NCBI GenBank assembly: GCA_937923585.1
Contig: CALDSM010000509.1
Coordinates: 1-6,446 of the forward strand
From: an uncultured bacterium
GTDB taxonomy: Bacteria > Hydrogenedentota > Hydrogenedentia > Hydrogenedentales > CAITNO01
Direction: 5' to 3'
Length of the DNA: 6,446 nucleotides
In this document: positions 1 through 6,446 of the stretch, piece after piece
How the letters are laid out: each line of letters opens with the position of its first letter
Position numbering within the stretch: the stretch's first letter is position 1
Program-made: the position numbers and the translations under genes
Notes under the pieces: generated by a model
Databases searched by the model: none
What the model was told of the DNA's origin: nothing
The model's input: the letters and a program-made list of their open reading frames with translations, nothing else

Positions 1-1
1 C

Positions 2-631
2 GTGGTCAACTGGTCCGGCTTTTCGGCCGCGCCGCAGGGCGCACAAAAATACACCGGTGACAACCATGCTTTCACGGTCGCCGTTGCCGCCGTTCCAGGA
101 GGGATCGTGTACCAGTGGAAGTGGGACGACGGCCTTGGAAACCCGGTGCGCAACATTGGCGCGAACCAGGCCGGACTGCCGCTTTACGGCGTTCGGAAGA
201 CCCATCGCGGACTGTATTGGTGTGAAGTCATCCATGGCGGCGTTACCCACGCCACCCCCCCGGCAAACCTGCAGGTGGAGGATCATCTGCGGATGACGGT
301 CCCGCCCGCGGACGCCCGCGTGGGGGCCGGGGATTCCCACACGTTTACCGTGGAAGCCAAGGGTGGCTACCCGCCGGTGACTTATGCCTGGAGCAGGGGG
401 GCGCAGGCCATCTCCGGCGCCGATGAGTCCTCCTGCACGGTGTACGATCTTGCCCTGTCCGACTCGGGCACCTACCGGGTGGAGGTGAGTGACGCCAACA
501 CCGACGTCCTGACCGCCTCCGCCCGCTTGGACGTGGAACCCGTCAGCGTGCCGACCGCAGGACTTGCGGGGATGGGTGTCTTGTTCGGCTTGCTCGCCCT
601 TGCCGGCGCGGGGAGGATGCGGAAGAGGTAG
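2..631 (+). CDS. Secreted Ig-like domain protein with C-terminal sorting/anchor tail (5' partial)
   Basis: The reading frame is open to the window edge, so this is most likely the last ~209 residues of a longer protein. The GTG at base 2 has no visible ribosome site and is probably an internal Val. Two Ig-like beta-sandwich repeats are visible. The first (about residues 10-93) has a core Trp in YQWKW and the F-strand motif GLYWCEV. The second (about 96-178) has VTYAW and SDSGTYRVEV. The usual disulfide cysteines are missing: the first repeat has only one (in YWCEV), and the second has none at the expected sites, as is common in bacterial Ig_2/Ig_3-type domains. The tail reads VPTAGLAGMG, then a hydrophobic stretch (about 186-204), then RMRKR at the very end. 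This three-part tail matches the PEP-CTERM/IPTL-CTERM type of sorting signal, which is removed or membrane-held during export. A surface adhesin or scaffold role is inference. It is convergent with the kinase gene, across a 131-bp gap. Confidence 0.82.
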   Translation: MVNWSGFSAAPQGAQKYTGDNHAFTVAVAAVPGGIVYQWKWDDGLGNPVRNIGANQAGLPLYGVRKTHRGLYWCEVIHGGVTHATPPANLQVEDHLRMTVPPADARVGAGDSHTFTVEAKGGYPPVTYAWSRGAQAISGADESSCTVYDLALSDSGTYRVEVSDANTDVLTASARLDVEPVSVPTAGLAGMGVLFGLLALAGAGRMRKR

Positions 632-762
632 CTTGCCACAGACCGACCCCGTCCGGTCCGTGCCATGGCTGCCGTTCGGAGGCCCGCTGCGCTGGACTTC
701 ATGCCGGGCCGGTTCCGAGCAAGACCAGCCGGCGGGGCGACTGGCGTTTCCGGAAGACTGTG

Positions 763-2769
763 CTACGCGCCTGCCGAAGAGGTCTTCCCGTCAAATGCCC
801 TCCGGATGGCATCGTTCAAGGCCCTGCCGGCGAACGGTTTCATCAGGCACTCCGAAATGCCTGCGATGCGCGCCGCCTCGGGATTGAGTTCCTGTCCGAA
901 TCCGCTGATCAGGATGACCGGCAGTCCGGGGCGCAGGGCGAGAATCTCGCGGGCAAACTCGGTGCCGGTCATGCCGGGCATGACCTGGTCCGTGACGATG
1001 GTGTCGTACTCTTGCGGGGCGTTTCGGAACACATCCAGGGCTTCCAGGCTGTCGGTGAAGCTGCTTACAGAGTATCCCATCTGCTCGAGTGCCATGCCCG
1101 CCATCTCGGCGATTTCCTCGCTGTCGTCCACGAGAAGAACGCGTTCACACCCGCCCGCAGGCGGTTCCTGTTCGGGAACGGGAGTTTGGGATGCGTCATC
1201 CAGTCTTGGCAGGTAAACCTCAAAGGTGGAACCGCGTCCGGCTTCACTTCGAGCCACTACCGCGCCCCTGTGACTGGCCACAATGCCGTGAACCGTGGAC
1301 AGACCCAACCCGGTTCCCTCCCCGGGATTTCTCGTGGTGAAGAAGGGGTCGAATATGTGGGGCAGCACCGATGGGTCTATGCCGTTGCCCGTGTCCCGCA
1401 CCGTCAGCCGCACATGATGCCCCGGGCTGAGTTTTTCCGTTCCGGGCATGGATCCCTTCCCAATCTCCACCTCGTCCAGCGTAACCTCCAGAATTCCCTT
1501 CCGGTCTTTAAGTGCCTGATACGCATTGGTGCAGAGATTCATTACCACCTGGTGGATTTGCGTGGAGTCTGCCATGACGGTGCCGCAGTCCGCCACTGCC
1601 TCCCTGAACTCTATCGTCGGCGGCAGGGAGGCCCGGAACAGGTCCGCCGCCTCCCTGACCACGCGGTGCACCGTGATCGGAGCCTGTTTCTGCTCCGCTT
1701 GCCGGCTGAAAGCCAGCATTTGCTTGACGAGCTTGGTCGCCCGGCGTCCCGCCTTTTCAATGCGCTCCACATGCCGTCGAACAGGGTCCTGGTCGGGAAT
1801 CTGGCGCAGCATCATTTCACTGTGTCCCAGGATGAGCGCCAGAATGTTGTTGAAATCATGCGCGACGCGCCCCGCCAGCATTCCGAGCGCCTCCATCTTC
1901 TGCGCCTGCAGGAGCTGTCTTTCCAGGTTCATCTGGAGGGTCACGTCGTGCTGCGCCCCGATGTAGTTGACGATCTTCCCGTCCTCGCCAAACACGCAGG
2001 AGATGACGGCGCGCACCTCGTATTCCGTGCCGTCCTTCCTCCGGTTAATCAGGTGCCCGCGCCAGGTCTCCCCGCGCGTGATGGTGCGCCATACGTCCAT
2101 GTGCGCGCTGCCGCCGCCGCGGAAGAAGGCCGTCGTCTGCCCGATTAGTTCCTCCCTGCCGTAGCCCGTCAGCGCCTCGAACGCAGGGTTGGCGTACTCG
2201 ATGACCCCCTGTGGGTCGGTAATCACGATCGACTCGTCCGACTGCTCGATCGCCGTGGCCAGCAGGACTCGGCTCTTTGTCTCCCGCCGAAGTTCCTCAT
2301 TCTGCAGTTCCAGCCGCCGCTGGGCCCGGTATGCCTGCAAAGACGCCATGCCGAAACTCACCAGCAGGAGCGCCAGGCCTGCGGTAAGGGTTATATCGTG
2401 GACCATCTTGTGAAGATGCTTTGTCCCACCGAACAGGGCCGAATCTGCAAATTGCCTCAACGCACCCGTCACGTCCAGCACGCAGGCGCACAGGAGTAAA
2501 GCGGAGGCGCCGATCAGGCACGCGATAATCATCCTGTCCTTCACGTTCCTGTGGGCAAAGATGAGCGCCCCGCACACAAAGCACGCCATGGCGGCCAGTG
2601 CCAGTTGCTCATCAAGCGGCATTTGGCGCTTGATGAGATGGCAGACACCGCTGGCAATGAACTCCAGCAATACCCCGGCACCGAATAATGCGAACACGAG
2701 GAGATTCGCTCTCTCTCGCGCATCCAACCGCCCCGTGAAATTCCTCTGTCCGGCAACTGCCGATTTCAC
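763..2769 (-). CDS. Membrane-bound hybrid sensor histidine kinase (4 TM-PAS-HisKA-HATPase-REC)
   Basis: With the GTG start at 2769 the protein has 668 residues. Four hydrophobic segments (about 22-42, 56-73, 80-103, 126-147) are joined by short loops, with no large periplasmic sensor domain. A helical linker leads to a PAS domain (about 171-280: SIVITDPQGVIEYANPAF, RRKDGTEYEV). The HisKA domain carries the H-box VAHDFNNIL with phospho-acceptor His304. The ATPase domain has the N-box MNLCTNAYQAL, G1 DTGNGI (459-464), F-box FDPFF (473-477) and G2 GEGTGLGLS (483-491). A receiver domain (about 543-660) follows with the acidic pair Asp548-Asp549, phospho-acceptor Asp594 in TDQVMPGMTG, Ser622 and Lys644 in MKPF. 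All catalytic residues are present, so autophosphorylation and transfer to the fused receiver are expected. There is no DNA-binding output and no partner regulator in the window. An upstream GTG at 2838 (691 residues) is possible but lacks a spaced Shine-Dalgarno site. The kinase follows the lyase gene on the same strand after 198 bp. The signal and target are unknown. Confidence 0.94.
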   Translation of the reverse strand: MKSAVAGQRNFTGRLDARERANLLVFALFGAGVLLEFIASGVCHLIKRQMPLDEQLALAAMACFVCGALIFAHRNVKDRMIIACLIGASALLLCACVLDVTGALRQFADSALFGGTKHLHKMVHDITLTAGLALLLVSFGMASLQAYRAQRRLELQNEELRRETKSRVLLATAIEQSDESIVITDPQGVIEYANPAFEALTGYGREELIGQTTAFFRGGGSAHMDVWRTITRGETWRGHLINRRKDGTEYEVRAVISCVFGEDGKIVNYIGAQHDVTLQMNLERQLLQAQKMEALGMLAGRVAHDFNNILALILGHSEMMLRQIPDQDPVRRHVERIEKAGRRATKLVKQMLAFSRQAEQKQAPITVHRVVREAADLFRASLPPTIEFREAVADCGTVMADSTQIHQVVMNLCTNAYQALKDRKGILEVTLDEVEIGKGSMPGTEKLSPGHHVRLTVRDTGNGIDPSVLPHIFDPFFTTRNPGEGTGLGLSTVHGIVASHRGAVVARSEAGRGSTFEVYLPRLDDASQTPVPEQEPPAGGCERVLLVDDSEEIAEMAGMALEQMGYSVSSFTDSLEALDVFRNAPQEYDTIVTDQVMPGMTGTEFAREILALRPGLPVILISGFGQELNPEAARIAGISECLMKPFAGRALNDAIRRAFDGKTSSAGA

Positions 2770-2777
2770 AATATCCA

Positions 2778-2782
2778 CTCCT
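2778..2782 (-). promoter_or_regulatory. Ribosome binding site that decides the kinase start
   Basis: On the minus strand AGGAG lies 8 nt before the GTG at 2769-2767, a normal Shine-Dalgarno spacing. The other in-frame GTG, at 2838, has only a G-run touching the codon. A stronger AGGAGG sits farther upstream at about 2814-2819, inside the longer frame, but no start codon follows it at a usable distance in that frame. Confidence 0.6.
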
Positions 2783-2967
2783 GCCAGACACGGAAATGTC
2801 TTGGTTGAGCACCTCCTGAACACTGCAATGACCGTCACCCCCTGTTTCGGATGCCAGACTCAAACAGCCATTAAAGCCGGCAAGAGTGACTGCGAATGTT
2901 AGAACCTACTGTCCGGCTGCTGCAAGTTTCCCTTTTCGGTCCGTCCACTGCTGCCTGCCGGCAGTCC

Positions 2968-4788
2968 TCATTTGGCCCGGGTGTATTGCATTGTGAATTG
3001 CGTGACGATCTTGGGCGCGGCGGGCAGCGCCAGGGCAATGCGGGTGAGCATTCCCTTCTTGTGGTTGGCGTTGCAGGCTTCGGTCAACGGTTCGGCGGTG
3101 AAGGCGCCCTGGTCGGCCGTAATGGTGACTGCGCCCTTGTCCGTGAAGATGCGGGCCGTGCCGCCGTTGACCTCCACCTTCTGCCAGGTCACGAAGGCCT
3201 CTTCCACTTCCAGTCCCGCGCCGTCGAAGGCGAACGCGTCCTCCAGTGTCAGCATTCCGTCCTGCAATGCCGCGCGGCGGGTCGCTTCGCGGAGTTCGGG
3301 GATGCCATAGGCGTTCTCGAAACGGATGGCGACCGCCTTGTCGCCGGTGCGCTCGATGGTGCCTTTGAAATTGGGGCCGGGCTGCTGGAGTTTGCCGCCG
3401 ATGCGGGGCACGCTGTGGCCGTAGGAGTTGGCGAAGACGTTGTCATAGCGCTTCCTGCTGAAATAGTCGCGGTTGTAGAGCCCGCCTCCCGGGTCGCAGA
3501 GGTAGGCGGCACCGTCGCAGCACAGCATGAAGCTGCCGATGTCGTTGTGGTTGTGCGGCTCGTCGTTGTAGCCGGCCTTGATGGCGAGCACGGCCGGGCC
3601 GGACACGAATTTTGCGATGCCCGCCTTGGGCAGGAACGCCTCGCGCATCGGCGGTTCTTCCGTCTTGACACCGTTCCACCAGGTGGCATTGCGCAGCAGC
3701 GTGTTGAAGCGCCAGTCCGTGACCCCGCCCGCGAGCGCCAGCAGCTCGGCTGCGCCCGTGCGCTGCGCGATGCGCGCCGCGAGATAGGGCTCCACCTCGG
3801 AAGTCTCGTGCGCGTCGGCAAAGCTGGCATAGATGCCGCCGCCGAGATGCACCGTGCCCGGATACTGGGCGATGGCCTTCAGCTTCTCCTGCGCGAGCAG
3901 GTCTATTGCCCCGTTGGTGCGCTCGCGCAGCATCTCGGCGAAGGACACGTAGTGGCTCAGGCCGTAGTTCCAGTAGCCCATCCCCTCCAGGCTCGCGCCG
4001 TCTTCGGTGAAGGCCTTGGCGATGAAGCGGTCCAGCTGTTCGAGCACCGTTGCGATTGCCTTGGACAGGCGGACCGGGTCCTCCTCCATCAGCAGGAAGG
4101 TCTGGCCGACTGAGCCGGCGCAGACACCCGTCCAATTGTTGCGGCCCGATCCCCAACTGTATTCCGCGCCGTTCGCCAGGTAGGGGTCCAGGATGCGCCG
4201 CTTGATCTCGTCGCGCACCCGGCTGCGGATTTCCTCCGGCAACCGGTCGCCAAAGACCATCAGCACCTGGGCCAGATCGCACGCCGTTTCGGACGCGAAC
4301 AGGTCTATGGCATGGCTTTCATGGGCGGGCACCACCCAGTTGGTCTCCTCGCAGATGCTCCAAATCAGATCATTGATCCGTGCGATGCGCGTGTCGTCGC
4401 GGTCCAGCCACGCCGCGCCCGCCTCGCGCGCGAGCAGCGCCCGCTTTTCGAAGTACGGTCCCTCATAGGGTGGGCGCTCCCCGGTCTTCTTGAACTGCCG
4501 GTATCGCGTGTAGGTCGTTTCCGGGAGGTCTGTCTCTGCGGCGGCCTCCCGCGCCCACGGCAGGATCAGCGCCGCGGCGGGCGTTGCCGCCCATTGCTCC
4601 GGCGTGCGCGCGGCCAGTTCGGGCAGCAGCGGTTTCCCTTTGCCCGCCTCCAGCAGCGGAAGCAGCTTCGCGGCGGGGTCCGGTTGTGCCTCGGCCACGG
4701 GAACCGAAGGCGCCACGGCGTGCCTGCATCCCGAAATCACGAGGCCGAGCACGCACACAGACAGGATGGAGAGCAGTGTGTTTTTCAT
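2968..4788 (-). CDS. Heparinase II/III-family polysaccharide lyase, lipoprotein
   Basis: The protein has 606 residues from the ATG at 4788. It opens with a lipoprotein signal peptide: Lys2, a hydrophobic core, and the lipobox ISGC with Cys21 as the lipidated residue. This implies anchoring in a membrane facing the periplasm or the outside. Residues ~80-370 are helical, as in the alpha/alpha toroid of this family, with WVVPAH (151-156), RNNWTG (216-221) and LEGMGYWNYGLSHY (267-280), which carries candidate catalytic tyrosines. Residues ~385-606 are beta-rich and start with the family signature HNHNDIGSF (412-420). Known family members cleave uronic-acid-containing polysaccharides such as heparan sulfate or alginate by beta-elimination. 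The exact substrate cannot be read here. The frame extends 44 codons upstream to 4920, but that stretch lies largely in the palindromic repeat and would bury the signal peptide, so I reject it. No Shine-Dalgarno site precedes the ATG. The gene is divergent from the secreted protein gene at 5023 and upstream of the kinase. Confidence 0.92.
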   Translation of the reverse strand: MKNTLLSILSVCVLGLVISGCRHAVAPSVPVAEAQPDPAAKLLPLLEAGKGKPLLPELAARTPEQWAATPAAALILPWAREAAAETDLPETTYTRYRQFKKTGERPPYEGPYFEKRALLAREAGAAWLDRDDTRIARINDLIWSICEETNWVVPAHESHAIDLFASETACDLAQVLMVFGDRLPEEIRSRVRDEIKRRILDPYLANGAEYSWGSGRNNWTGVCAGSVGQTFLLMEEDPVRLSKAIATVLEQLDRFIAKAFTEDGASLEGMGYWNYGLSHYVSFAEMLRERTNGAIDLLAQEKLKAIAQYPGTVHLGGGIYASFADAHETSEVEPYLAARIAQRTGAAELLALAGGVTDWRFNTLLRNATWWNGVKTEEPPMREAFLPKAGIAKFVSGPAVLAIKAGYNDEPHNHNDIGSFMLCCDGAAYLCDPGGGLYNRDYFSRKRYDNVFANSYGHSVPRIGGKLQQPGPNFKGTIERTGDKAVAIRFENAYGIPELREATRRAALQDGMLTLEDAFAFDGAGLEVEEAFVTWQKVEVNGGTARIFTDKGAVTITADQGAFTAEPLTEACNANHKKGMLTRIALALPAAPKIVTQFTMQYTRAK

Positions 4789-4794
4789 GGGCAC

Positions 4795-4800
4795 AGTATA
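4795..4800 (-). promoter_or_regulatory. Candidate -10 element for the lyase gene
   Basis: The minus strand reads TATACT, with six bases between it and the ATG at 4788. Transcription starting about 7 nt downstream would begin at or next to the ATG and give a leaderless mRNA, which fits the lack of a Shine-Dalgarno site. I see no good -35 hexamer 16-18 bp upstream, so the call rests on the -10 and its position alone. Confidence 0.35.
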
Positions 4801-4864
4801 CAGGGCAATTGCAGCGAATCGGTATATGAACCGGAACGAAGGCACTGAAATGGCGTCGCGTGTT

Positions 4865-4969
4865 AAGTCCCCCTTTGAAGGGGGATTCAGGGGGATGTTT
4901 GGCGGTGGGAGGGACTCCACATCCCCCTGCCCCGCCCACGGCGGGGCGTCCCCCTTCGAAGGGGGACTT
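4865..4969. repeat. Palindromic repeat element (105 bp) with three-way-junction potential
   Basis: The outer arms at 4865-4885 and 4949-4969 are inverted repeats matching at 20 of 21 positions. Each arm is itself built on a palindrome: TCCCCCTTTGAAGGGGGA in the left arm and TCCCCCTTCGAAGGGGGA in the right. Inside them, 4888-4898 (CAGGGGGATGT) pairs perfectly with 4919-4929. A GC hairpin at 4929-4947 has an 8-bp stem (GCCCCGCC) and a 3-nt loop; its first base is shared with the previous helix. Together these make a closing stem with two side branches. There is no open reading frame or transposase, and I find no target-site duplication at the edges. CCCCCTT-AAGGGGG cores are familiar as dispersed repeats in many bacterial genomes, so a REP/MITE-like element is the likeliest identity. 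Copy number cannot be seen here. Confidence 0.85.
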
Positions 4970-4984
4970 GAGACGGAGATTCTA

Positions 4985-4990
4985 TATAAT
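4985..4990 (+). promoter_or_regulatory. Candidate -10 element for the secreted protein gene
   Basis: A perfect consensus TATAAT lies 32 bp before the GTG at 5023, which would give an untranslated leader of about 25 nt containing the ribosome site. TTGAGA at 4968-4973 resembles a -35 but is only 11 bp away, too close for a standard sigma-70 promoter. It starts at the right edge of the palindromic repeat. Confidence 0.5.
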
Positions 4991-5007
4991 GGCCCCGTTC
5001 AAACATT

Positions 5008-5015
5008 GGAGAGGA
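5008..5015 (+). promoter_or_regulatory. Ribosome binding site for the secreted protein gene
   Basis: GGAGAGGA is purine-rich and offers two Shine-Dalgarno registers. GAGGA ends 7 nt before the GTG at 5023. GGAG ends 5 nt before the in-frame TTG at 5017. I prefer GTG as the stronger codon with good spacing; the choice changes the protein by only two residues. Confidence 0.6.
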
Positions 5016-5022
5016 CTTGACT

Positions 5023-6403
5023 GTGAAAGACTGCCGACACCTGCGGTTGCTGTTGACGCTCCTGACCGCACCCCTTGCCGCGGTAGCCGCCGACGGCCCG
5101 CCTTCCATCTTTGGCAAGATGGCCGCGCAGAGCGGCGCGGCATGGATGGGTCAGGTGCAGTGGACGGCACGGTCTCATGAAACCACGGCGCACGAGGTGA
5201 CGATAACGGACCGGGATTCGGGGCTCGCACTGAAACAGGCACAGCAATGGCTGCCTGAAGCGGAGATGTACCGGTTGAGCACAAGCGTTGCGGAGGGAAG
5301 CGCCGCGAGCGTTCCGGTGAATGTTGTGGATTGGGCGTTTCAGTTGGTCGGCGGATATGACGGCGCGCGCTTTCAGGAAATCTCTTACTCGAAAGACACG
5401 TGGCACGGTTCGACTTTCTGGACCGGGCCGGACTGGACGCGGGTCGGGAAGGACTGGCAGCATTCCGGCGGGAAGACTTCGAGCGTGCGGCGCTTCACGG
5501 TTCCGCGCGATGGAAGCGTCACGGTAAAGGGCGGCGTCTTCAAGGCGGACACGAACGGCGGCGACGGTGTGCGCGTGAGCATCCGCCACAACGCGGACGT
5601 GGTCTGGCAGGAAGAAATCGAGGCGAAGGATACGCAGGGTGTTGAGCCTGCGCTGACCCTTGACGTGAAGGCGGGGGACCGAATTCGCTTCACGGTGCAC
5701 CGGCGCACCGAAATCGGCTATGACACCACCCATTGGGACCCCGTCATCACCTATGCCGACGGCACGGCTTTCCGCGCCTCGGATGCCTTCGGGGAGGCGC
5801 CGCGTGACGGCTGGTCCTATGAAATGGAAATCGAAGAGGCGGCGGGACTCCCGCGTCTGTACGGTTTTGACAGCCATTTCTGTTTCCAGGAGCATCTGCT
5901 GTCTCCGGGTAAGACGGTGCTGCTGGACAACGCATCCAGCCTGCCCCTGCTTGTGCTGGCCGATGACAAGGATGCCGGCGGTATTGCCGCCGCCGTGACC
6001 AGCGCAGGTCCATGGCGAATGGAGGCGGCCCTTTCCGAAACAGGGCTGCTCTCGTTGCGGATTCAGGGCGGTAAGGGCGGGGAGCTGCCCGTCACGTTTG
6101 TTGGTGCGTACAAGGGCGGCTGGCTGAACGGCGTGGCCCGGATCGAAGGGTTGCGCAAGAGCGAAACGGCGTTACCCGATCCCAGCGTCTTCCGCGAAAG
6201 CATACAAACCGCGTTCAACGAAGTGCTCGGCGCGGTGGAGTCGCGCGCGGTACCGGAACTGGACCTGTGGGCGGCGGTGCAGTGGGACTGGCACAGGCAG
6301 GACCGTCTTGAGGAAACGCCTCAGGGTTATGAGGCAGCGATGGCGGGCGTGGGGGAGAAGACCGCGCGGCTCGTGGCCGACCTTGGCGTGGGCATGCCGT
6401 CGG
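5023..6403 (+). CDS. Secreted protein with carbohydrate-binding-like beta module, function unknown (3' partial)
   Basis: About 460 genuine residues are present before the contig runs into adapter sequence; the true gene continues beyond the window. The N-terminus is a Sec signal peptide: basic residues (Lys, Arg), the hydrophobic core LLLTLLTAPLAAVA, and a likely cleavage just before DGPPS. After a beta-rich stretch, residues ~145-246 form a recognisable module: SSVRRFTVPRDGSVTV, then NGGDGVRVSIRHN, then VKAGDRIRFTVHRR, ending in HWDPVITYAD. Similar modules with this GDGVRV...AGDR..F.V...WDP.I.Y pattern occur, from memory, in large secreted and RHS-type bacterial proteins and look like beta-sandwich ligand-binding domains. 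The remainder (~265-460) has no motif I recognise, including the Trp-rich stretch LDLWAAVQWDWHRQ near the end. Divergent placement next to a polysaccharide lyase suggests a role in glycan binding or breakdown, but no catalytic domain is seen. The apparent stop at 6436-6438 lies in adapter and is not real. Confidence 0.8.
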
Positions 6404-6446
6404 AGATCGGAAGAGCGTCGTGTAGGGAAAGAGTGTAGATCTCGGT
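6404..6446. other. Illumina sequencing adapter contamination at contig end
   Basis: From 6404 to the last base the sequence follows the reverse complement of the Illumina TruSeq universal adapter, starting AGATCGGAAGAGCGTCGTGT and ending in CTCGGT, for 43 consecutive bases with no mismatch that I can find by eye. Read in the frame of the preceding gene it encodes IGRASCRERV and a stop, a peptide tail typical of adapter-contaminated database entries. It is not biological and should be trimmed. Confidence 0.98.

Noticed and set aside
632..762. Terminator between the convergent genes
   Set aside because: There is a weak hairpin possibility (GACCG at 640-644 with CGGTC further on) but only 5 bp of stem and no T-run on either strand. 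I see nothing else in this 131-bp gap.
760..2148. Long plus-strand open frame (462 codons) opposite the kinase
   Set aside because: It is the antisense shadow of a kinase with every catalytic motif intact. Its translation shows no recognisable domain; long antisense frames are expected in GC-rich coding DNA.
2945..2967. Terminator after the lyase gene
   Set aside because: CTGCCGGCAG just after the stop is a perfect palindrome but has no loop. The wider ACTGC/GCAGT hairpin has a 5-bp stem with no following T-run.
2896..4113. Long plus-strand open frame (405 codons) opposite the lyase
   Set aside because: It is antisense to the well-supported lyase, has a low-complexity Val/Ala/Gly/Arg-rich translation, and has no recognised motif.
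4789..4920. 44-codon N-terminal extension of the lyase
   Set aside because: Much of it is translated from the palindromic repeat (NPPSKGD-type peptide), and it would place residues ahead of a clear lipoprotein signal peptide.
4865..4969. CRISPR array or riboswitch
   Set aside because: There are only two related arms, in inverted orientation and self-palindromic, with no regular spacers. No known riboswitch motif is evident, and most of the element lies upstream of the predicted start sites of both genes.
4999..5895. Minus-strand open frame (298 codons) opposite the secreted protein gene
   Set aside because: The plus-strand frame has a ribosome site, a signal peptide and a recognisable module. 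The minus-strand product is Arg/His/Pro-rich and looks like a shadow.

Overview
The window looks like a contig end from a GC-rich, Gram-negative-type environmental bacterium. The lipoprotein signal, the PEP-CTERM-like anchor and the polysaccharide lyase would suit a Planctomycetota/Lentisphaerota/Hydrogenedentota-like polysaccharide degrader. That lineage guess is inference from gene style only; there is no rRNA or marker gene here.

Layout. (1) Bases 2-631, + strand: the C-terminal part of a secreted protein with two immunoglobulin-like domains and a C-terminal sorting/anchor tail. (2) Bases 763-2769, - strand: a membrane-bound hybrid histidine kinase (four membrane segments, PAS, HisKA, HATPase, receiver), convergent with gene 1. 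(3) Bases 2968-4788, - strand: a lipoprotein of the heparinase II/III family, upstream of the kinase on the same strand. (4) Bases 4789-5022: a divergent intergenic region holding a 105-bp palindromic repeat that can be drawn as a three-way junction, plus candidate -10 elements for both flanking genes. (5) Bases 5023-6403, + strand: the N-terminal part of a secreted protein with a beta-rich carbohydrate-binding-like module, function unknown. (6) Bases 6404-6446: Illumina adapter sequence, not genomic DNA. It supplies a false C-terminus and stop codon to gene 5.

How the genes may work together (inference). The lyase and the divergent secreted protein are both exported and could act on the same uronic-acid polysaccharide. 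The kinase lies 198 bp downstream of the lyase gene on the same strand and could be cotranscribed, but nothing in the sequence links its signal to the polysaccharide. I see no tRNA, rRNA, CRISPR array, transposase or phage gene. I found no convincing new multi-gene system. The most distinctive items are the structured repeat between the divergent genes and the adapter artefact at the end.
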